Positions 1 to 9,021 are shown, numbered from the stretch's first letter. The stretch is 57,080 nucleotides of DNA from Nitrospira sp. (GCA_016788885.1 JAEURX010000070.1:1-57080), one strand, 5' to 3'. Notes: a model not told the origin generated them from the sequence alone. Translations and numbers: made by a program.

Positions 1-81
1 CTGCGCCATGGTCACCCCCCGCTCTCGAACCAGGTTCACGGCCTCCAGCTTAAACTCTCGCGTAAACGTGCGTCGCGCCAT
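1..81 (-). CDS. IS3-family transposase OrfA, N-terminal fragment (runs off window)
   Basis: Only the first 27 codons lie inside the window. The translation begins MARRTFTREFKLEAVNLV, the usual opening of the helix-turn-helix OrfA protein of IS3-family elements, which binds the element ends and works with OrfB (DDE integrase) through a frameshifted fusion. The ATG complement is at 79-81 and an AGGAACCTGGAGG-like ribosome site precedes it. The non-coding end of the element should lie within about 82-135, but I could not define an inverted repeat. A second, different IS3-family element sits at the other edge of the window. Confidence 0.75.
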   Translation of the reverse strand, partial: MARRTFTREFKLEAVNLVRERGVTMAQ

Positions 82-188
82 GCCCACCTCCAGGTTCCTT
101 CATACACCTAACTCGGTGTCTTTGAAACCGGCAGCAGGCCACTGCGGATCAGGCTGCGAGTAAGTGTGGTTGCGAATAAGGACGAGCT

Positions 189-608
189 GTGGAATATCCA
201 ATTCTGAGAGTCAATCGCTGCCATATTAGAAAGTTTTCTTCTGAAAAAGAACTGCGCCTGATGTCCCAAAAGTATTTTGATGATGGCGATTTCCGGCGAG
301 AGGCCTTCATTATCGATTCATCGGGGAATCGCTACCCGTTATTGGATGTTACGAGGGTAAGGCACAGCTGGAATCCCTTCAGATGGTTCCGGCCCTCTCG
401 GGAGACTATTGTCGATGTCAGAGTAGGATTCCCTTCTTCATTGCCTCTACATGAAGCGAAAGACCTAATTGTCAAACTAGTAACAGCGAACGAATGGTAC
501 ACCCAAAGCGATCAGTCAGCCTCGGAGTTCTCAAGGGAAATCAGGGCCGCCACCACTCATCGAGAACTCATTGACAAGATCAGCTTCTACGGGAAGTGGC
601 AGGGCTAG
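189..608 (+). CDS. Hypothetical protein beside an RHS remnant; possible immunity protein
   Basis: A 139-residue protein of unknown family. The GTG start at 189 follows AAGGA with good spacing, and a stop codon lies in frame just upstream (177), so the gene is probably intact. It has no signal peptide or membrane segment; it is a mixed alpha/beta soluble protein with an aromatic-basic patch (NPFRWFRPSRE). Base composition is more AT-rich than most of the window, which suggests transfer. It sits directly before a broken RHS-repeat segment; in RHS loci small lone genes in this position are often immunity proteins. That role is inference from position only. Confidence 0.5.
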   Translation: MEYPILRVNRCHIRKFSSEKELRLMSQKYFDDGDFRREAFIIDSSGNRYPLLDVTRVRHSWNPFRWFRPSRETIVDVRVGFPSSLPLHEAKDLIVKLVTANEWYTQSDQSASEFSREIRAATTHRELIDKISFYGKWQG

Positions 609-624
609 ACTGCTCAAAATTATA

Positions 625-1008
625 ATGGGCTTATCCTACGATCCCTCCAGTCAGGTCACCAACATCCTGCATCAGCTCATGGCCACAAGTACGCAGATCA
701 ACAAAGCGGACTATCTCTACAACGGCGTGAGGAGTCAGATCAGTCTGACGGACCGCCGAGGCGCTAGGCCTCCGGGTACGATCAATTGGATCTGCTCACC
801 AGTGCCAGTCCCGCTGCTGCTCGATCCGCAGGCGTTTGCCTATGACGCGGTCGGCAACCGAACGACGGGCGGGAGTGTGGTCAACCCAGGCAATCAGCTA
901 ACCGCCGATGCCAACTTCGTGTATGAGCACGACGACAACGGGAATCTCACCAGAAAGACGGACACCAACGACACGTCTCGCCGCAGCATCTCCAGTGGGC
1001 CTGTGTGA
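625..1008 (+). pseudogene. RHS/YD-repeat protein remnant, frameshifted
   Basis: The reading contains recognisable YD-repeat pieces: LSYDPSSQVTNIL, then FAYDAVGNRTTGG, NQLTADANF and DDNGNLTRKTD. The segment GYDQLDLLTSASP, expected between the first and second pieces, is encoded in a different frame at about 775-820, so two compensating indels have broken the gene; the open frame in between (PPGTINWICSPVPVP) is nonsense. Neither the N-terminal export region nor a toxin tip is present. RHS proteins are large polymorphic toxins of cell-contact competition; this is a non-functional fragment of one, probably left by recombination or IS activity. Confidence 0.7.
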
Positions 1009-1020
1009 TTTGGATGAGGG

Positions 1021-1221
1021 CTAACGGCTTGATGGGGGCAGGCGCCGGGAGCGTTGCGCGTGGAGCGCAAATTCCAGCGCGGCTTCGAGTCGAATCACGC
1101 GGGCGTTCAGGTCTTCAATGTGCGACTGCTGTTTGGCGACCGTGGTGTTGAGTTGCTCCACCTTGTCGTTCAGCTTGATGGTGTTGGCGAAGGCATCCCA
1201 CACGCGTTCGGTGAGTCCCAT
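1021..1221 (-). CDS. Small coiled-coil protein, second gene of a two-gene module
   Basis: A 66-residue protein. Residues about 18-50 form a strongly predicted coiled coil (KVEQLNTTVAKQQSHIEDL and following heptads); the C-terminus is basic. I prefer the ATG at 1221, which has AAGGGG five bases upstream; a GTG at 1227 overlapping the stop of the preceding gene is possible. The gene follows the RHH-like gene without a gap, so the two are translationally coupled. No family recognised. Toxin-antitoxin or plasmid/IS accessory function is conceivable but unproven. Confidence 0.5.
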   Translation of the reverse strand: MGLTERVWDAFANTIKLNDKVEQLNTTVAKQQSHIEDLNARVIRLEAALEFALHAQRSRRLPPSSR

Positions 1222-1223
1222 CG

Positions 1224-1505
1224 TCACCCCTTCTTGCGGGTCTTGGAGAGCGCCAGCATGCGCGCTTCCGACTCCGCCACGAGGGCGAGGGTTTTGTCGA
1301 TGGCGCGAATGGTTTTCTTTGTCTCCCGGATGACTTGCTTGGCCATGTGATCCAGGAGCGCCGGATCATCGGCTGGAACGTACCGCTCGCCCCCTTCGCG
1401 AAGCAGTTCTGCCATGGTGAGATTGGCGGCTTTCGCTTTTTGTGCCAGCCGGCGTTTTTGGCCGGGGCTCATGAGGATGGGGACTTGGACCATCGTGGAC
1501 GGCAT
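1224..1505 (-). CDS. RHH-like DNA-binding / antitoxin-like small protein
   Basis: A 93-residue protein. The N-terminus (MPSTMVQVPILMSPGQKRRL then KAANLTMAELLREGGERY) has the beta strand followed by two helices expected of a ribbon-helix-helix protein with a mobilisation- or antitoxin-like look. The ATG at 1505 is chosen because GAGGGAGG lies just upstream; a longer frame to 1601 lacks such a site. The C-terminal half is helical and charged. It overlaps the following coiled-coil gene. Likely a dimeric DNA-binding autoregulator, by fold impression only. Confidence 0.5.
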   Translation of the reverse strand: MPSTMVQVPILMSPGQKRRLAQKAKAANLTMAELLREGGERYVPADDPALLDHMAKQVIRETKKTIRAIDKTLALVAESEARMLALSKTRKKG

Positions 1506-1748
1506 GGTGGCCTCCCTCGGAGTGGATATATAGGCAATATATAGCATAGGATCGGATTTGCTGTCGATGCGCCCATTTCCTCGCCTGTTTCTTTGATGCA
1601 TGCCGGACCGGCTTATCTTGCCTGGTGGCCCCTGGATGACGTATACGTACAGCTCATTGTCCGAGGTTTGCTATAGGCTTGGAAATCAGACGGTCGACTC
1701 TCGCGTGCCTGATCGTCGCTGGAGTGCGTGAAGAAGAAAGGATTTATC

Positions 1749-2210
1749 GTGTCGATTGACGAGAAATTGAAGAGTCTCGGTCTCACACTCCCGGCTCCGC
1801 CGAAACCGGTGGCCAGTTACGTTCCGGCGGTGCTTGTCGGTGACCTGCTCTTTTTGAGCGGTATCTTGCCATTTCGTGACGGACAGGTGGCGATCACGGG
1901 CAAGCTGGGGCAGGAGGTGACGGTGGAACGTGGCGCCGAAGCGGCGAGATTGGCTCTGCTCAACGCCTTGGCGGTCGTGAAACACGAGCTTGGTTCATTG
2001 GATCGTGTGCAACGTATCGTGCGGGTCGTGGGCCATGTGGCCTCGGCCACCGGATTTGTGCAGCAGCCCGCGGTGATCAATGGCGCGTCCGATTTGCTGG
2101 TGCAGATTTTCGGCGAGGCGGGACGGCATGCACGAGTCGCGTTGGGCGCGGCTGAGCTGCCCCTGCATGCCGCCATCGAACTGGAAGTATTGGTGCACGT
2201 GCGAGCCTGA
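1749..2210 (+). CDS. RidA family (YjgF/YER057c/UK114) protein
   Basis: A 153-residue protein of the RidA superfamily, trimeric proteins that in the best-known members deaminate reactive enamine/imine intermediates. Family signatures visible are the opening IDEKLKSLGLTLP, GDLLFLSG, and the late AAELPLHAAIELEVLVHV stretch. It has the length of the longer YjgF subgroup. The classic RidA arginine context (RxxV..A.LP) is altered to ARVALGAAELP, so activity may differ from RidA proper. GTG at 1749 is preferred because AAAGGA lies about 7 bases upstream; a GTG at 1728 is in frame but lacks such a site. Monocistronic. Confidence 0.85.
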   Translation: MSIDEKLKSLGLTLPAPPKPVASYVPAVLVGDLLFLSGILPFRDGQVAITGKLGQEVTVERGAEAARLALLNALAVVKHELGSLDRVQRIVRVVGHVASATGFVQQPAVINGASDLLVQIFGEAGRHARVALGAAELPLHAAIELEVLVHVRA

Positions 2211-2447
2211 CTCTCCTGTTTTCGGTTGCCTTCCTGCCGCCGGCGCTTGCCTTGACATCAAAAAAAACCGCTTGTTATAGTCCGGAAGTCCCCTGGTTTG
2301 ATACGACACCCCCATCCGGCTTCGTTGCCTCAGTTGCGTGGGGTTTGTGTGCCACGTGCGGGGCGTTTTATCTGGTGTATCATCATTTCATCCTCACCCG
2401 GCCTGTTCGACAGGCCCATTCAAGGGTATCGGTAGGGAGTGACTCCC

Positions 2448-4121
2448 ATGAAATATATGACTTGTGCCCTCATCGGCTTGGCCCTCGTGGCGAATTCCGT
2501 CGATTCCCTGGCCGCCAAAGCAGAACCACCGGCGTTGCATCCCGCTGCCGCCGTCCCTGGCGCCACGCTGTCGATCACCGGCAAAGGGTTCGGTCCGTTC
2601 AAATCGACCCGGTTCAATCAGGTGATGTTCCAGGGCGTGCCCGCGCTGATTCAGCGGTGGGATGCGGATCTCATCGAGGTGCGTGTGCCGTCACAAGCTG
2701 CGAATGGACCCGTCGAGGTCATCATCGGGAAGAAGCATGTGCAGGCCGGCTCGTTCACCCGGCTGCAACCTGCGATTCACTCGGTGTCCCCGGCTGAAGC
2801 CGAACCGGGCTCGATTCTGGAAATTACCGGAGAGCATTTCGGCAATACGCCTGGCCCGCGCGACCCGAACACGATTTTCGGCGTCAATAGCGTGGCCGTG
2901 GGCGATGTGACAGTGCGTGTCCGCAAGTGGCGCGACGAGAAGATTGAAGTGGAACTGCCGGGCAATGTGCAGTCGGGAGATGTGGTGATTCGCATGGCGT
3001 CGTCCGATCCCTTGCCGGACGGGTCTTGCTGTGCGCCGGTCAAGCAGGTGGTGAGCAATTCAATGCCGATGAAGGTGCTGGCGTCGGTGCGGGTCGATCC
3101 CACGAGCGGACCGGTCGGCACGAAAGTGGTGCTGTTCGGCAAAGGGTTCGGGACGAGCAGGAACCCTGAGGATGGCGTGCTCTTTGGCGGCCATCTGGCC
3201 ACGGTGTCGCAGTGGACGGATACGACCATTGTGGTGCATGTGCCGCTGGATGCCCAAACCGGTCCTGTCGTAATGAAGCGGAACGGGCAGGAGCGGGCCA
3301 TCGGGACCTACACCGTACAGACACCGAAGGCCACGGCGCTGACTCCGGCCGAGGCGCCTATCGGCACGTTGTTGAAAATTACCGGGGAGAATTTTGGGTT
3401 TTATTCGGAGGCCGGGTCTACGCCCTTTAACTATATCGATTTTTCGTTGAGCGAGAACACCGTCGAAATCGGCGGGGTGCAGGCGATCGTCTATCGATGG
3501 GGGCATGACCGCATCGATATCTGGGTCCCGTTCAGCGCGAAGAGTGGTCCGGTGGTCGTGAAACGCGCCGCCAATATGCCGAAGCCGGACGGCACCTGTT
3601 GTGCCGATAAACAGGTGCTGGAGACGCCGGTCGGGAACTTTACGCTCGTTACGCCGAAGATCGATTCGTACAGCCCCAATACCGGGGGGCTCGACGAGTT
3701 GGTGACCATCAAGGGGAGCGGGTTCGGCAAGTTTTTAAAGACCGCAGAGCCGAGCAAGGTCATCACGGACAGCGTTTATGCCCGAGTGGCTCCGGAGTTG
3801 GGCGAGAATGTGTCGCGTACCGAAGTCCTGTTCAACGGCGTCGGGGCGATCGTCCAATCCTGGACGGATACGGAAATCAAGGTCAAAATTCCTCATCGCC
3901 ACTCGTACGGAGTGGGGAAACTTGGTGAATTCAATCCGGACCTGACCTCCGGGCCGCTCGTCGTGCGGCGTGGATCGTGGGACTTGCTGCCGGATGGATC
4001 CTGCTGCACGCCCAAAAAGTGGCTGACCCTGGAAGCCGGCACCTTTACGATCCAACCGTCCGGGTTGCCCGATGCAAGCTATTGGCGAAACCCTAACCCC
4101 GACAACTCTCACTTTCATTGA
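2448..4121 (+). CDS. Exported IPT/TIG-repeat protein
   Basis: A 557-residue protein with an N-terminal signal peptide (MKYMTCALIGLALVANSVDS) and at least five IPT/TIG immunoglobulin-like repeats, each opening with a P.....PG..L.ITG.GFG pattern (openings near residues 30, 110, 210, 290 and 400). Such domains form extended surface or periplasmic rods. Three repeats end in a near-identical LPDG(S/T)CC motif (cysteine pairs encoded near 3027, 3597 and 4002), which is unusual. The start ATG at 2448 follows AGGGAG; an upstream GTG at 2439 is in frame. The stop is next to or overlaps the start of the following Ycf48-like gene, so the two are co-transcribed. Partner and function are unknown. Confidence 0.75.
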   Translation: MKYMTCALIGLALVANSVDSLAAKAEPPALHPAAAVPGATLSITGKGFGPFKSTRFNQVMFQGVPALIQRWDADLIEVRVPSQAANGPVEVIIGKKHVQAGSFTRLQPAIHSVSPAEAEPGSILEITGEHFGNTPGPRDPNTIFGVNSVAVGDVTVRVRKWRDEKIEVELPGNVQSGDVVIRMASSDPLPDGSCCAPVKQVVSNSMPMKVLASVRVDPTSGPVGTKVVLFGKGFGTSRNPEDGVLFGGHLATVSQWTDTTIVVHVPLDAQTGPVVMKRNGQERAIGTYTVQTPKATALTPAEAPIGTLLKITGENFGFYSEAGSTPFNYIDFSLSENTVEIGGVQAIVYRWGHDRIDIWVPFSAKSGPVVVKRAANMPKPDGTCCADKQVLETPVGNFTLVTPKIDSYSPNTGGLDELVTIKGSGFGKFLKTAEPSKVITDSVYARVAPELGENVSRTEVLFNGVGAIVQSWTDTEIKVKIPHRHSYGVGKLGEFNPDLTSGPLVVRRGSWDLLPDGSCCTPKKWLTLEAGTFTIQPSGLPDASYWRNPNPDNSHFH

Positions 4122-4132
4122 GGCATTCTATC

Positions 4133-5101
4133 TTGCGTACGTTGGCTGTCCTGTTCTGTTCGCTCGTGACCCTGCTGTCCGTTGGTACGGTTGAGGCTGC
4201 TGCTCCCGATGCGTCGGTCACCGTGGCCATGCAAAAAAGCGGGTCCGAGGCCACGCTGTTGGGGATGTTTTTTCACGACCATCAGCTTGGTTGGGCGGTC
4301 GGGTCTGGTGGAACGATCCTGAAAACGACCGACGGCGGCCACAAGTGGAAGAAAGTCTCCAGCGGCACCACCTCTCTTCTGACGGCCGTGTATTTTCGTG
4401 ATGCGCAGCGCGGCTGGGTGGTCGGGGCGAATGGTACGGTGAGAATGAGCAAGGATGGGGGAGAGACCTGGACCGTCCTTATCGTGTCGACTCAGGCGCC
4501 GCTCTATGGGATCGCTTTTGCATCTCCAATGAAGGGATGGATGGTTGGCGGGAACGGCACCATTTTGCAAACCACCGACGGCGGGGAGAATTGGGCGGAT
4601 CAAGCCAGCGGCACCAGCGCAGCCCTCTATGCCATTGCTCTGACCAGCGAACAGCAGGGCATCGTCGTGGGGGCGTTAGGCACGATTTTGACGACTGCAG
4701 ACGGCGGGAAAAATTGGGCGACGCAGGTCAGCCAAAGTTCAGCCACGTTCTTTGATGTGGCCTTCGCGGATGAGGCCAACGGCTGGGCGGTCGGTAACGC
4801 CGGAGCGTTGTTTCAAACAACTGACGGCGGAACCCATTGGATCGATCGTACCTTGCCTTGTGGGAGGACCTGTAACAAACTCACGGATCTCATTCGTGTG
4901 CGGTTCACGGATCCGCAACAGGGGTGGATTGTGGGAGAGCACGGGCAGATCCTGCGAACCAGCGATGCAGGGTATAATTGGGTGGAAGAGACCAGCCCAG
5001 TGAAACGTTCTCTGATGTCTCTCAGTTTCCCTCGCGCGACAGCGGGATGGGCCGGTGGCGAAGGGGGCACGATCATTTCGATTAATGCAGCAAAGAAGTA
5101 A
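4133..5101 (+). CDS. Ycf48-like beta-propeller protein, exported
   Basis: A 322-residue protein with a clear signal peptide and about six propeller blades, each with the pattern GW.VG..G.I..T.DGG..W, the signature of the Ycf48/photosynthesis system II assembly factor-like and BNR-type propellers. Outside phototrophs these exported propellers are of unknown role, often scaffolding or binding extracytoplasmic partners. I favour the TTG at 4133, which has GAGG upstream and gives a compact signal peptide; a TTG at 4118 overlapping the previous stop is the alternative. It forms an operon with the IPT/TIG gene and probably acts in the same extracytoplasmic complex. Confidence 0.75.
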   Translation: MRTLAVLFCSLVTLLSVGTVEAAAPDASVTVAMQKSGSEATLLGMFFHDHQLGWAVGSGGTILKTTDGGHKWKKVSSGTTSLLTAVYFRDAQRGWVVGANGTVRMSKDGGETWTVLIVSTQAPLYGIAFASPMKGWMVGGNGTILQTTDGGENWADQASGTSAALYAIALTSEQQGIVVGALGTILTTADGGKNWATQVSQSSATFFDVAFADEANGWAVGNAGALFQTTDGGTHWIDRTLPCGRTCNKLTDLIRVRFTDPQQGWIVGEHGQILRTSDAGYNWVEETSPVKRSLMSLSFPRATAGWAGGEGGTIISINAAKK

Positions 5102-5124
5102 CCGCTCGCAGCGCCTCCGCGTCT

Positions 5125-5862
5125 CTACCCCAATCGTCCCAATCGACTCTGCACGATACTGAGTGCCGTCACTGCCGCGGTATCCGCTCGCAGAATATGC
5201 TCGCCCAGACTTACTGCGCGGCACTGTCCCTCCATGGCCAGGGAGATTTCTTCTTCCGCCCATCCCCCTTCAGGTCCGACGAGTAGCGCCAGCGTGTCGG
5301 TTGGTCGCGTCGGCAGCGGCACGTGAGCAAGGCCCATGGTCTCCTGTCGCTCGGCCAACAGCAGTGCGCAGTTTGCCGAGTGGGTAGTGAAAAATCGGCG
5401 CATGTCTAGCGGATCAAGTACCCGCGGCGGCTGCCATTGTTCCGATTGTTGCGCGGCTTCGGTGGCAATGCGCTGCCAGCGAGCGACCTGGGCGGAGACC
5501 CGTTCCGGTTGTGGGCGCACAACCCCGTGCCGAGCGATGAGCGGCAGAATTGTGCGCACGCCCAACTCGCTCGCTTTCTGCACCACCCAATCCATATGGT
5601 CGCCTTTGAGCAGGGCTTGCGCGAGGAGCACACCCGGTGCTGTGTCGGTCTGTCCTAGCCGACAGTCGAGAATCTCTGCTGTCAACGTCTGCGGGGTCAC
5701 CGCGGTGACGCGTGCCTGATAGCGACGACGCTGCCCATCAGTCAGCCGGAGCACTTCTCCTGGCTTGACGCGCAAGCTGGCGCGCAGATGATGACAAAGC
5801 TCACCGCTGAGGGTAAGTGTTTGTCCGCGGATCTGGGACGACTCGATAAAAAAAGCCGGCAT
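5125..5862 (-). CDS. rsmE: 16S rRNA (uracil-1498-N3)-methyltransferase
   Basis: A 245-residue SPOUT-class methyltransferase that methylates N3 of U1498 in 16S rRNA using S-adenosylmethionine. The N-terminal PUA-like region (GELCHHLRASLRVKPGE) and the C-terminal knot signatures LLVGPEGGWAEEE and SLGEHILRADTA are present and well conserved, as is KASELGV in the middle. Length fits the family. It is the last gene of the leftward run and follows dnaJ by about 35 bases, an arrangement seen in many bacteria. Confidence 0.93.
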   Translation of the reverse strand: MPAFFIESSQIRGQTLTLSGELCHHLRASLRVKPGEVLRLTDGQRRRYQARVTAVTPQTLTAEILDCRLGQTDTAPGVLLAQALLKGDHMDWVVQKASELGVRTILPLIARHGVVRPQPERVSAQVARWQRIATEAAQQSEQWQPPRVLDPLDMRRFFTTHSANCALLLAERQETMGLAHVPLPTRPTDTLALLVGPEGGWAEEEISLAMEGQCRAVSLGEHILRADTAAVTALSIVQSRLGRLG

Positions 5863-5897
5863 GGTGGTCGGCCTGTCAGGCGGGGGAGTGCAGTCGA

Positions 5898-7010
5898 CTA
5901 TTCGAAGAATGTTTTCATCTTGTCCAGGAAACCTTCGCCCTCGCTGTCTTTCGTGTAGCCGCTTTCCTTCGCGAATTCTTCCAAGAGTTCTTTCTGTCTG
6001 GCACTGAGCTTCGTGGGGATCTCAATTTTGACATTGAATAACTGGTCGCCGGTATGGCCGCCCTTGAGGTTCGGAAAACCGAGTCCCTTGAGCTTCAGGA
6101 TCTTGTCAGGCTGTGTGCCGGCAGGAATTTTCATGAAGGTGTTGCCCTTGAGTGTGGGCACTTCCACGCGACCGCCCAGAATTGCGGTCACGAGGTTGAT
6201 GGGTAAATCCGCGGCAATGTCCTGGCCTTCTCGTCGGAAGTGGGGGTGTGGTTTCACATTGACCACGACATACAGATCTCCGGGGGGGCCACCTTGTACG
6301 CCGTGCTCACCCTCGTTGGCGAGACGTAGACGCATTCCGGTTTCGATGCCGCCGGGAATTTGAACGGAGAGCATACGCTCCTTACGGATGCGCTGACGGC
6401 CGCTGCAGGTCTGGCAGGGTTCGGTGATGATTTGTCCCGCGCCTTCGCACTGACCGCAGGGGCGACTGACGCTGAAGAACCCCTGCTGGAAGCGCATCTG
6501 ACCCTGGCCCTTACAGGCCGGGCACATCTTGATGGCGGTGGCGGACTTGGCGCCGGTTCCCTTGCAGTCTGCACAAGTTTCCCAGCGAGGAATCTTGAGC
6601 TTCGCTTCTTTCCCGAAAACCGATTCTTCGAAGGTGAGTTCGAGATTGTATTGGAGGTCGTTGCCGCGCTCGGCCCGCGCGCGGCCGCGGGGCTGACCGA
6701 AAAAGTCTTCGAAGATATCGTTGAAGATATCGCCGAAGCCGCCCTGTCCACCGAAGTCGAATCCCTCAGCGCCCTGTGGTCCGCCGGCATGGCCGAACGT
6801 ATCGTACCGGCGCCGTTTCTCCTGGTCGCTGATGACTTCGTAGGCTTCGTTCAGTTCTTTGAACTTTTCTTCAGCGGACTTTTTGTGTTCGGGAGACGTA
6901 TGGAGGTCGGGGTGATGTTGGCGAGCGAGTTTCCTAAAGGCCTTTTTGACTTCGTCGTCGGTCGCGTTCCGTTCGATGCCGAGCGTTTCGTAATAATCGC
7001 GTTTAGCCAC
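5898..7010 (-). CDS. dnaJ: Chaperone protein DnaJ
   Basis: A 370-residue Hsp40 co-chaperone that delivers clients to DnaK and stimulates its ATPase. The J domain (residues 1-70, HPD motif in ARQHHPDLH), the Gly/Phe region (about 75-115), a zinc-binding region with four CxxCxG repeats (about 140-205: CADCKGTG, CPACKGQG, CGQCEGAG, CQTCSGRQ) and the C-terminal substrate-binding domains are all visible. The last zinc repeat lacks its closing glycine, a small deviation. It lies downstream of dnaK, separated by a spacer holding an 11-bp hairpin. Confidence 0.97.
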   Translation of the reverse strand: MAKRDYYETLGIERNATDDEVKKAFRKLARQHHPDLHTSPEHKKSAEEKFKELNEAYEVISDQEKRRRYDTFGHAGGPQGAEGFDFGGQGGFGDIFNDIFEDFFGQPRGRARAERGNDLQYNLELTFEESVFGKEAKLKIPRWETCADCKGTGAKSATAIKMCPACKGQGQMRFQQGFFSVSRPCGQCEGAGQIITEPCQTCSGRQRIRKERMLSVQIPGGIETGMRLRLANEGEHGVQGGPPGDLYVVVNVKPHPHFRREGQDIAADLPINLVTAILGGRVEVPTLKGNTFMKIPAGTQPDKILKLKGLGFPNLKGGHTGDQLFNVKIEIPTKLSARQKELLEEFAKESGYTKDSEGEGFLDKMKTFFE

Positions 7011-7039
7011 GGAAGAGGGTTACCCGTTCTAAGGTGCAA

Positions 7040-7077
7040 CAGGACCGAGCCGCACTCTCTGGTGAAGCTCGGTCCTG
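7040..7077 (-). promoter_or_regulatory. Hairpin in the dnaK-dnaJ spacer
   Basis: A perfect 11-base inverted repeat (CAGGACCGAGC at 7040-7050 and its complement at 7067-7077, 16-base loop) lies between the dnaK stop and dnaJ start. There is no T-tract after it in the direction of transcription, so it is unlikely to be a full intrinsic terminator. It could stabilise the dnaK mRNA 3' end or attenuate transcription so that DnaK exceeds DnaJ; this is inference. Confidence 0.5.
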
Positions 7078-7092
7078 CATACAGTGAGAAGC

Positions 7093-9021
7093 TTATTTCT
7101 TGTCCTTGTCGACTTCTTCGAATTCCGCGTCCACGACCTTCTCGTCGGTCTTGGCCTGTGCGCCGGCATCCCCGGTCGAAGCTCCTGCTTCGGCTGCACC
7201 GGCACCGGCCGCTGCTGAGGCCTTCTTGTACATCTCCTCAGCCAGTTTATGGGAAGCCGTGGTCAACGTCTGCGTCGCTGTCTCGATGGCGGCGGGATCA
7301 TCTCCCTCCATCGCCTTGCGGAGCCCGGCGATCGCTTCGGTGATCTTGGTCTTGTCGTCTTCGCCGATCTTATCGCCATGCTCGCTCAGATTCTTCTCGG
7401 TGCTGTACAGCAGAGAGTCGGCCTGATTGCGGGCTTCAGCCACCCGGCGGCGCTTCTTGTCATCTTCCGTATGAGACTGTGCGTCCTTGACCAGCTTGTC
7501 CACTTCCTCTTTGCTGAGTCCGCTGGACGCCGTGATCTTGATGGACTGTTCCTTCTGCGTCGCCAGATCTTTCGCGGCGACGTGGACGATACCATTGGCA
7601 TCGATGTCGAAGGACACTTCCACCTGCGGCATGCCGCGCGGGGCGGGGGGAATGCCGACGAGATCAAACTGTCCCAGAAGCTTGTTGTCGTTCGCCATTT
7701 CACGTTCGCCCTGGAAGACTCGGATGGTGACGGCGGTCTGGTTGTCGGCAGCCGTGGAGAACACCTGGCTCTTCTTCGTCGGGATCGTCGTGTTGCGTTC
7801 AATCAGTTTCGTGAACACACCGCCCAATGTCTCGATGCCCAGGGACAGCGGGGTTACGTCGAGCAACAGCACGTCCTTGACCTCGCCTTTGAGGACGCCG
7901 CCCTGGACGCCGGCGCCGATCGCGACGACTTCGTCGGGGTTCACGCCGCGATGCGGTTCTTTCCCGAAGAATTCCTTCACGACCTGGATGACTTTCGGCA
8001 TACGGGTCATGCCGCCGACCAGGACGACTTCCTGAATGTCCTTGGCGCTCACGCCGGCATCGGCCAAGGCCTTCCGGCAGGGCTCAATGGTTTTCTGAAT
8101 GAGATCACCCACCAACTGTTCCAGTTTGGCACGGGTCAGCTTCGTGACTAGGTGCTTTGGTCCGCTGGCGTCAGCCGTGATGAACGGCAGATTGATTTCG
8201 CTCTCCTGAGAAGATGAGAGTTCGATCTTTGCCCGTTCGGCCGCTTCCTTCAGGCGCTGCAAGGCCATACGGTCCTTGCGCAGGTCGATGCCTTGATCCT
8301 TTTTGAACTCTTCGACCAGCCAATCCATCACCCGCTCATCGAAGTCGTCGCCACCGAGATAGGTGTCGCCGTTCGTGGACTTCACTTCGAACACGCCGTC
8401 GCCGATCTCGAGGACGGACACGTCGAAGGTACCGCCGCCAAGATCGTACACCACGATGCGCTCATCTTTTTTCTTGTCGAGGCCGTAGGCCAACGAAGCC
8501 GCTGTCGGTTCATTGATGATACGTAGCACGTTGAGTCCGGCGATCTGCCCGGCATCCTTCGTGGCCTGGCGTTGGCTGTCATCGAAGTAGGCCGGCACTG
8601 TGACCACGGCTTCCGTGACCTTTTCTCCGAGATAGTCTTCGGCCGTCTGCCGCATCTTCTGCAGAATCATGGCAGAGACTTCCGGCGGGCTGTAGCGCTT
8701 GCCGCGCAATTCCACGTGTGCGTCGCCGTTGTCCGCTTCCACCACCTTGTAGGGGAGCCGCTTCATGGCTTCCTGGACTTCTTTGCTCTTGAATTTTCGG
8801 CCCATCAAGCGCTTCACGGAGAAGATGGTGTTTTCGGGATTGGTGATGGCTTGCCGCTTGGCAATCTGTCCGACCAAGCGCTCGTTCTTGTCCGTGATGC
8901 CGACTACAGAAGGGGTCGTGCGACTGCCCTCTGCGTTGGCGATGACGACCGGGTCTCCACCGCTCATAATGGCCACGCAAGAGTTTGTCGTGCCGAGGTC
9001 GATTCCGATAACTTTGCCCAT
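7093..9021 (-). CDS. dnaK: Chaperone protein DnaK (Hsp70)
   Basis: A 642-residue Hsp70, the ATP-dependent chaperone of the cytosol. Signatures: [12 protein letters not shown] at the N-terminus, [25 protein letters not shown], and [11 protein letters not shown]; the substrate-binding domain follows, then a lid and an acidic tail ending [13 protein letters not shown] at 9021 starts the canonical [10 protein letters not shown]; a few extra upstream codons are in frame but non-conserved. It sits between grpE and dnaJ in one leftward run. Confidence 0.98.
   Translation of the reverse strand: MGKVIGIDLGTTNSCVAIMSGGDPVVIANAEGSRTTPSVVGITDKNERLVGQIAKRQAITNPENTIFSVKRLMGRKFKSKEVQEAMKRLPYKVVEADNGDAHVELRGKRYSPPEVSAMILQKMRQTAEDYLGEKVTEAVVTVPAYFDDSQRQATKDAGQIAGLNVLRIINEPTAASLAYGLDKKKDERIVVYDLGGGTFDVSVLEIGDGVFEVKSTNGDTYLGGDDFDERVMDWLVEEFKKDQGIDLRKDRMALQRLKEAAERAKIELSSSQESEINLPFITADASGPKHLVTKLTRAKLEQLVGDLIQKTIEPCRKALADAGVSAKDIQEVVLVGGMTRMPKVIQVVKEFFGKEPHRGVNPDEVVAIGAGVQGGVLKGEVKDVLLLDVTPLSLGIETLGGVFTKLIERNTTIPTKKSQVFSTAADNQTAVTIRVFQGEREMANDNKLLGQFDLVGIPPAPRGMPQVEVSFDIDANGIVHVAAKDLATQKEQSIKITASSGLSKEEVDKLVKDAQSHTEDDKKRRRVAEARNQADSLLYSTEKNLSEHGDKIGEDDKTKITEAIAGLRKAMEGDDPAAIETATQTLTTASHKLAEEMYKKASAAAGAGAAEAGASTGDAGAQAKTDEKVVDAEFEEVDKDKK

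Noticed and set aside
2252-2797. 181-codon open frame before and overlapping the IPT/TIG gene
   Set aside because: Out of frame with the clear signal-peptide protein and Arg-rich without domain features; no ribosome site.
7249-8151. 300-codon open frame opposite dnaK
   Set aside because: Antisense shadow of dnaK in GC-rich DNA; no conserved motif.
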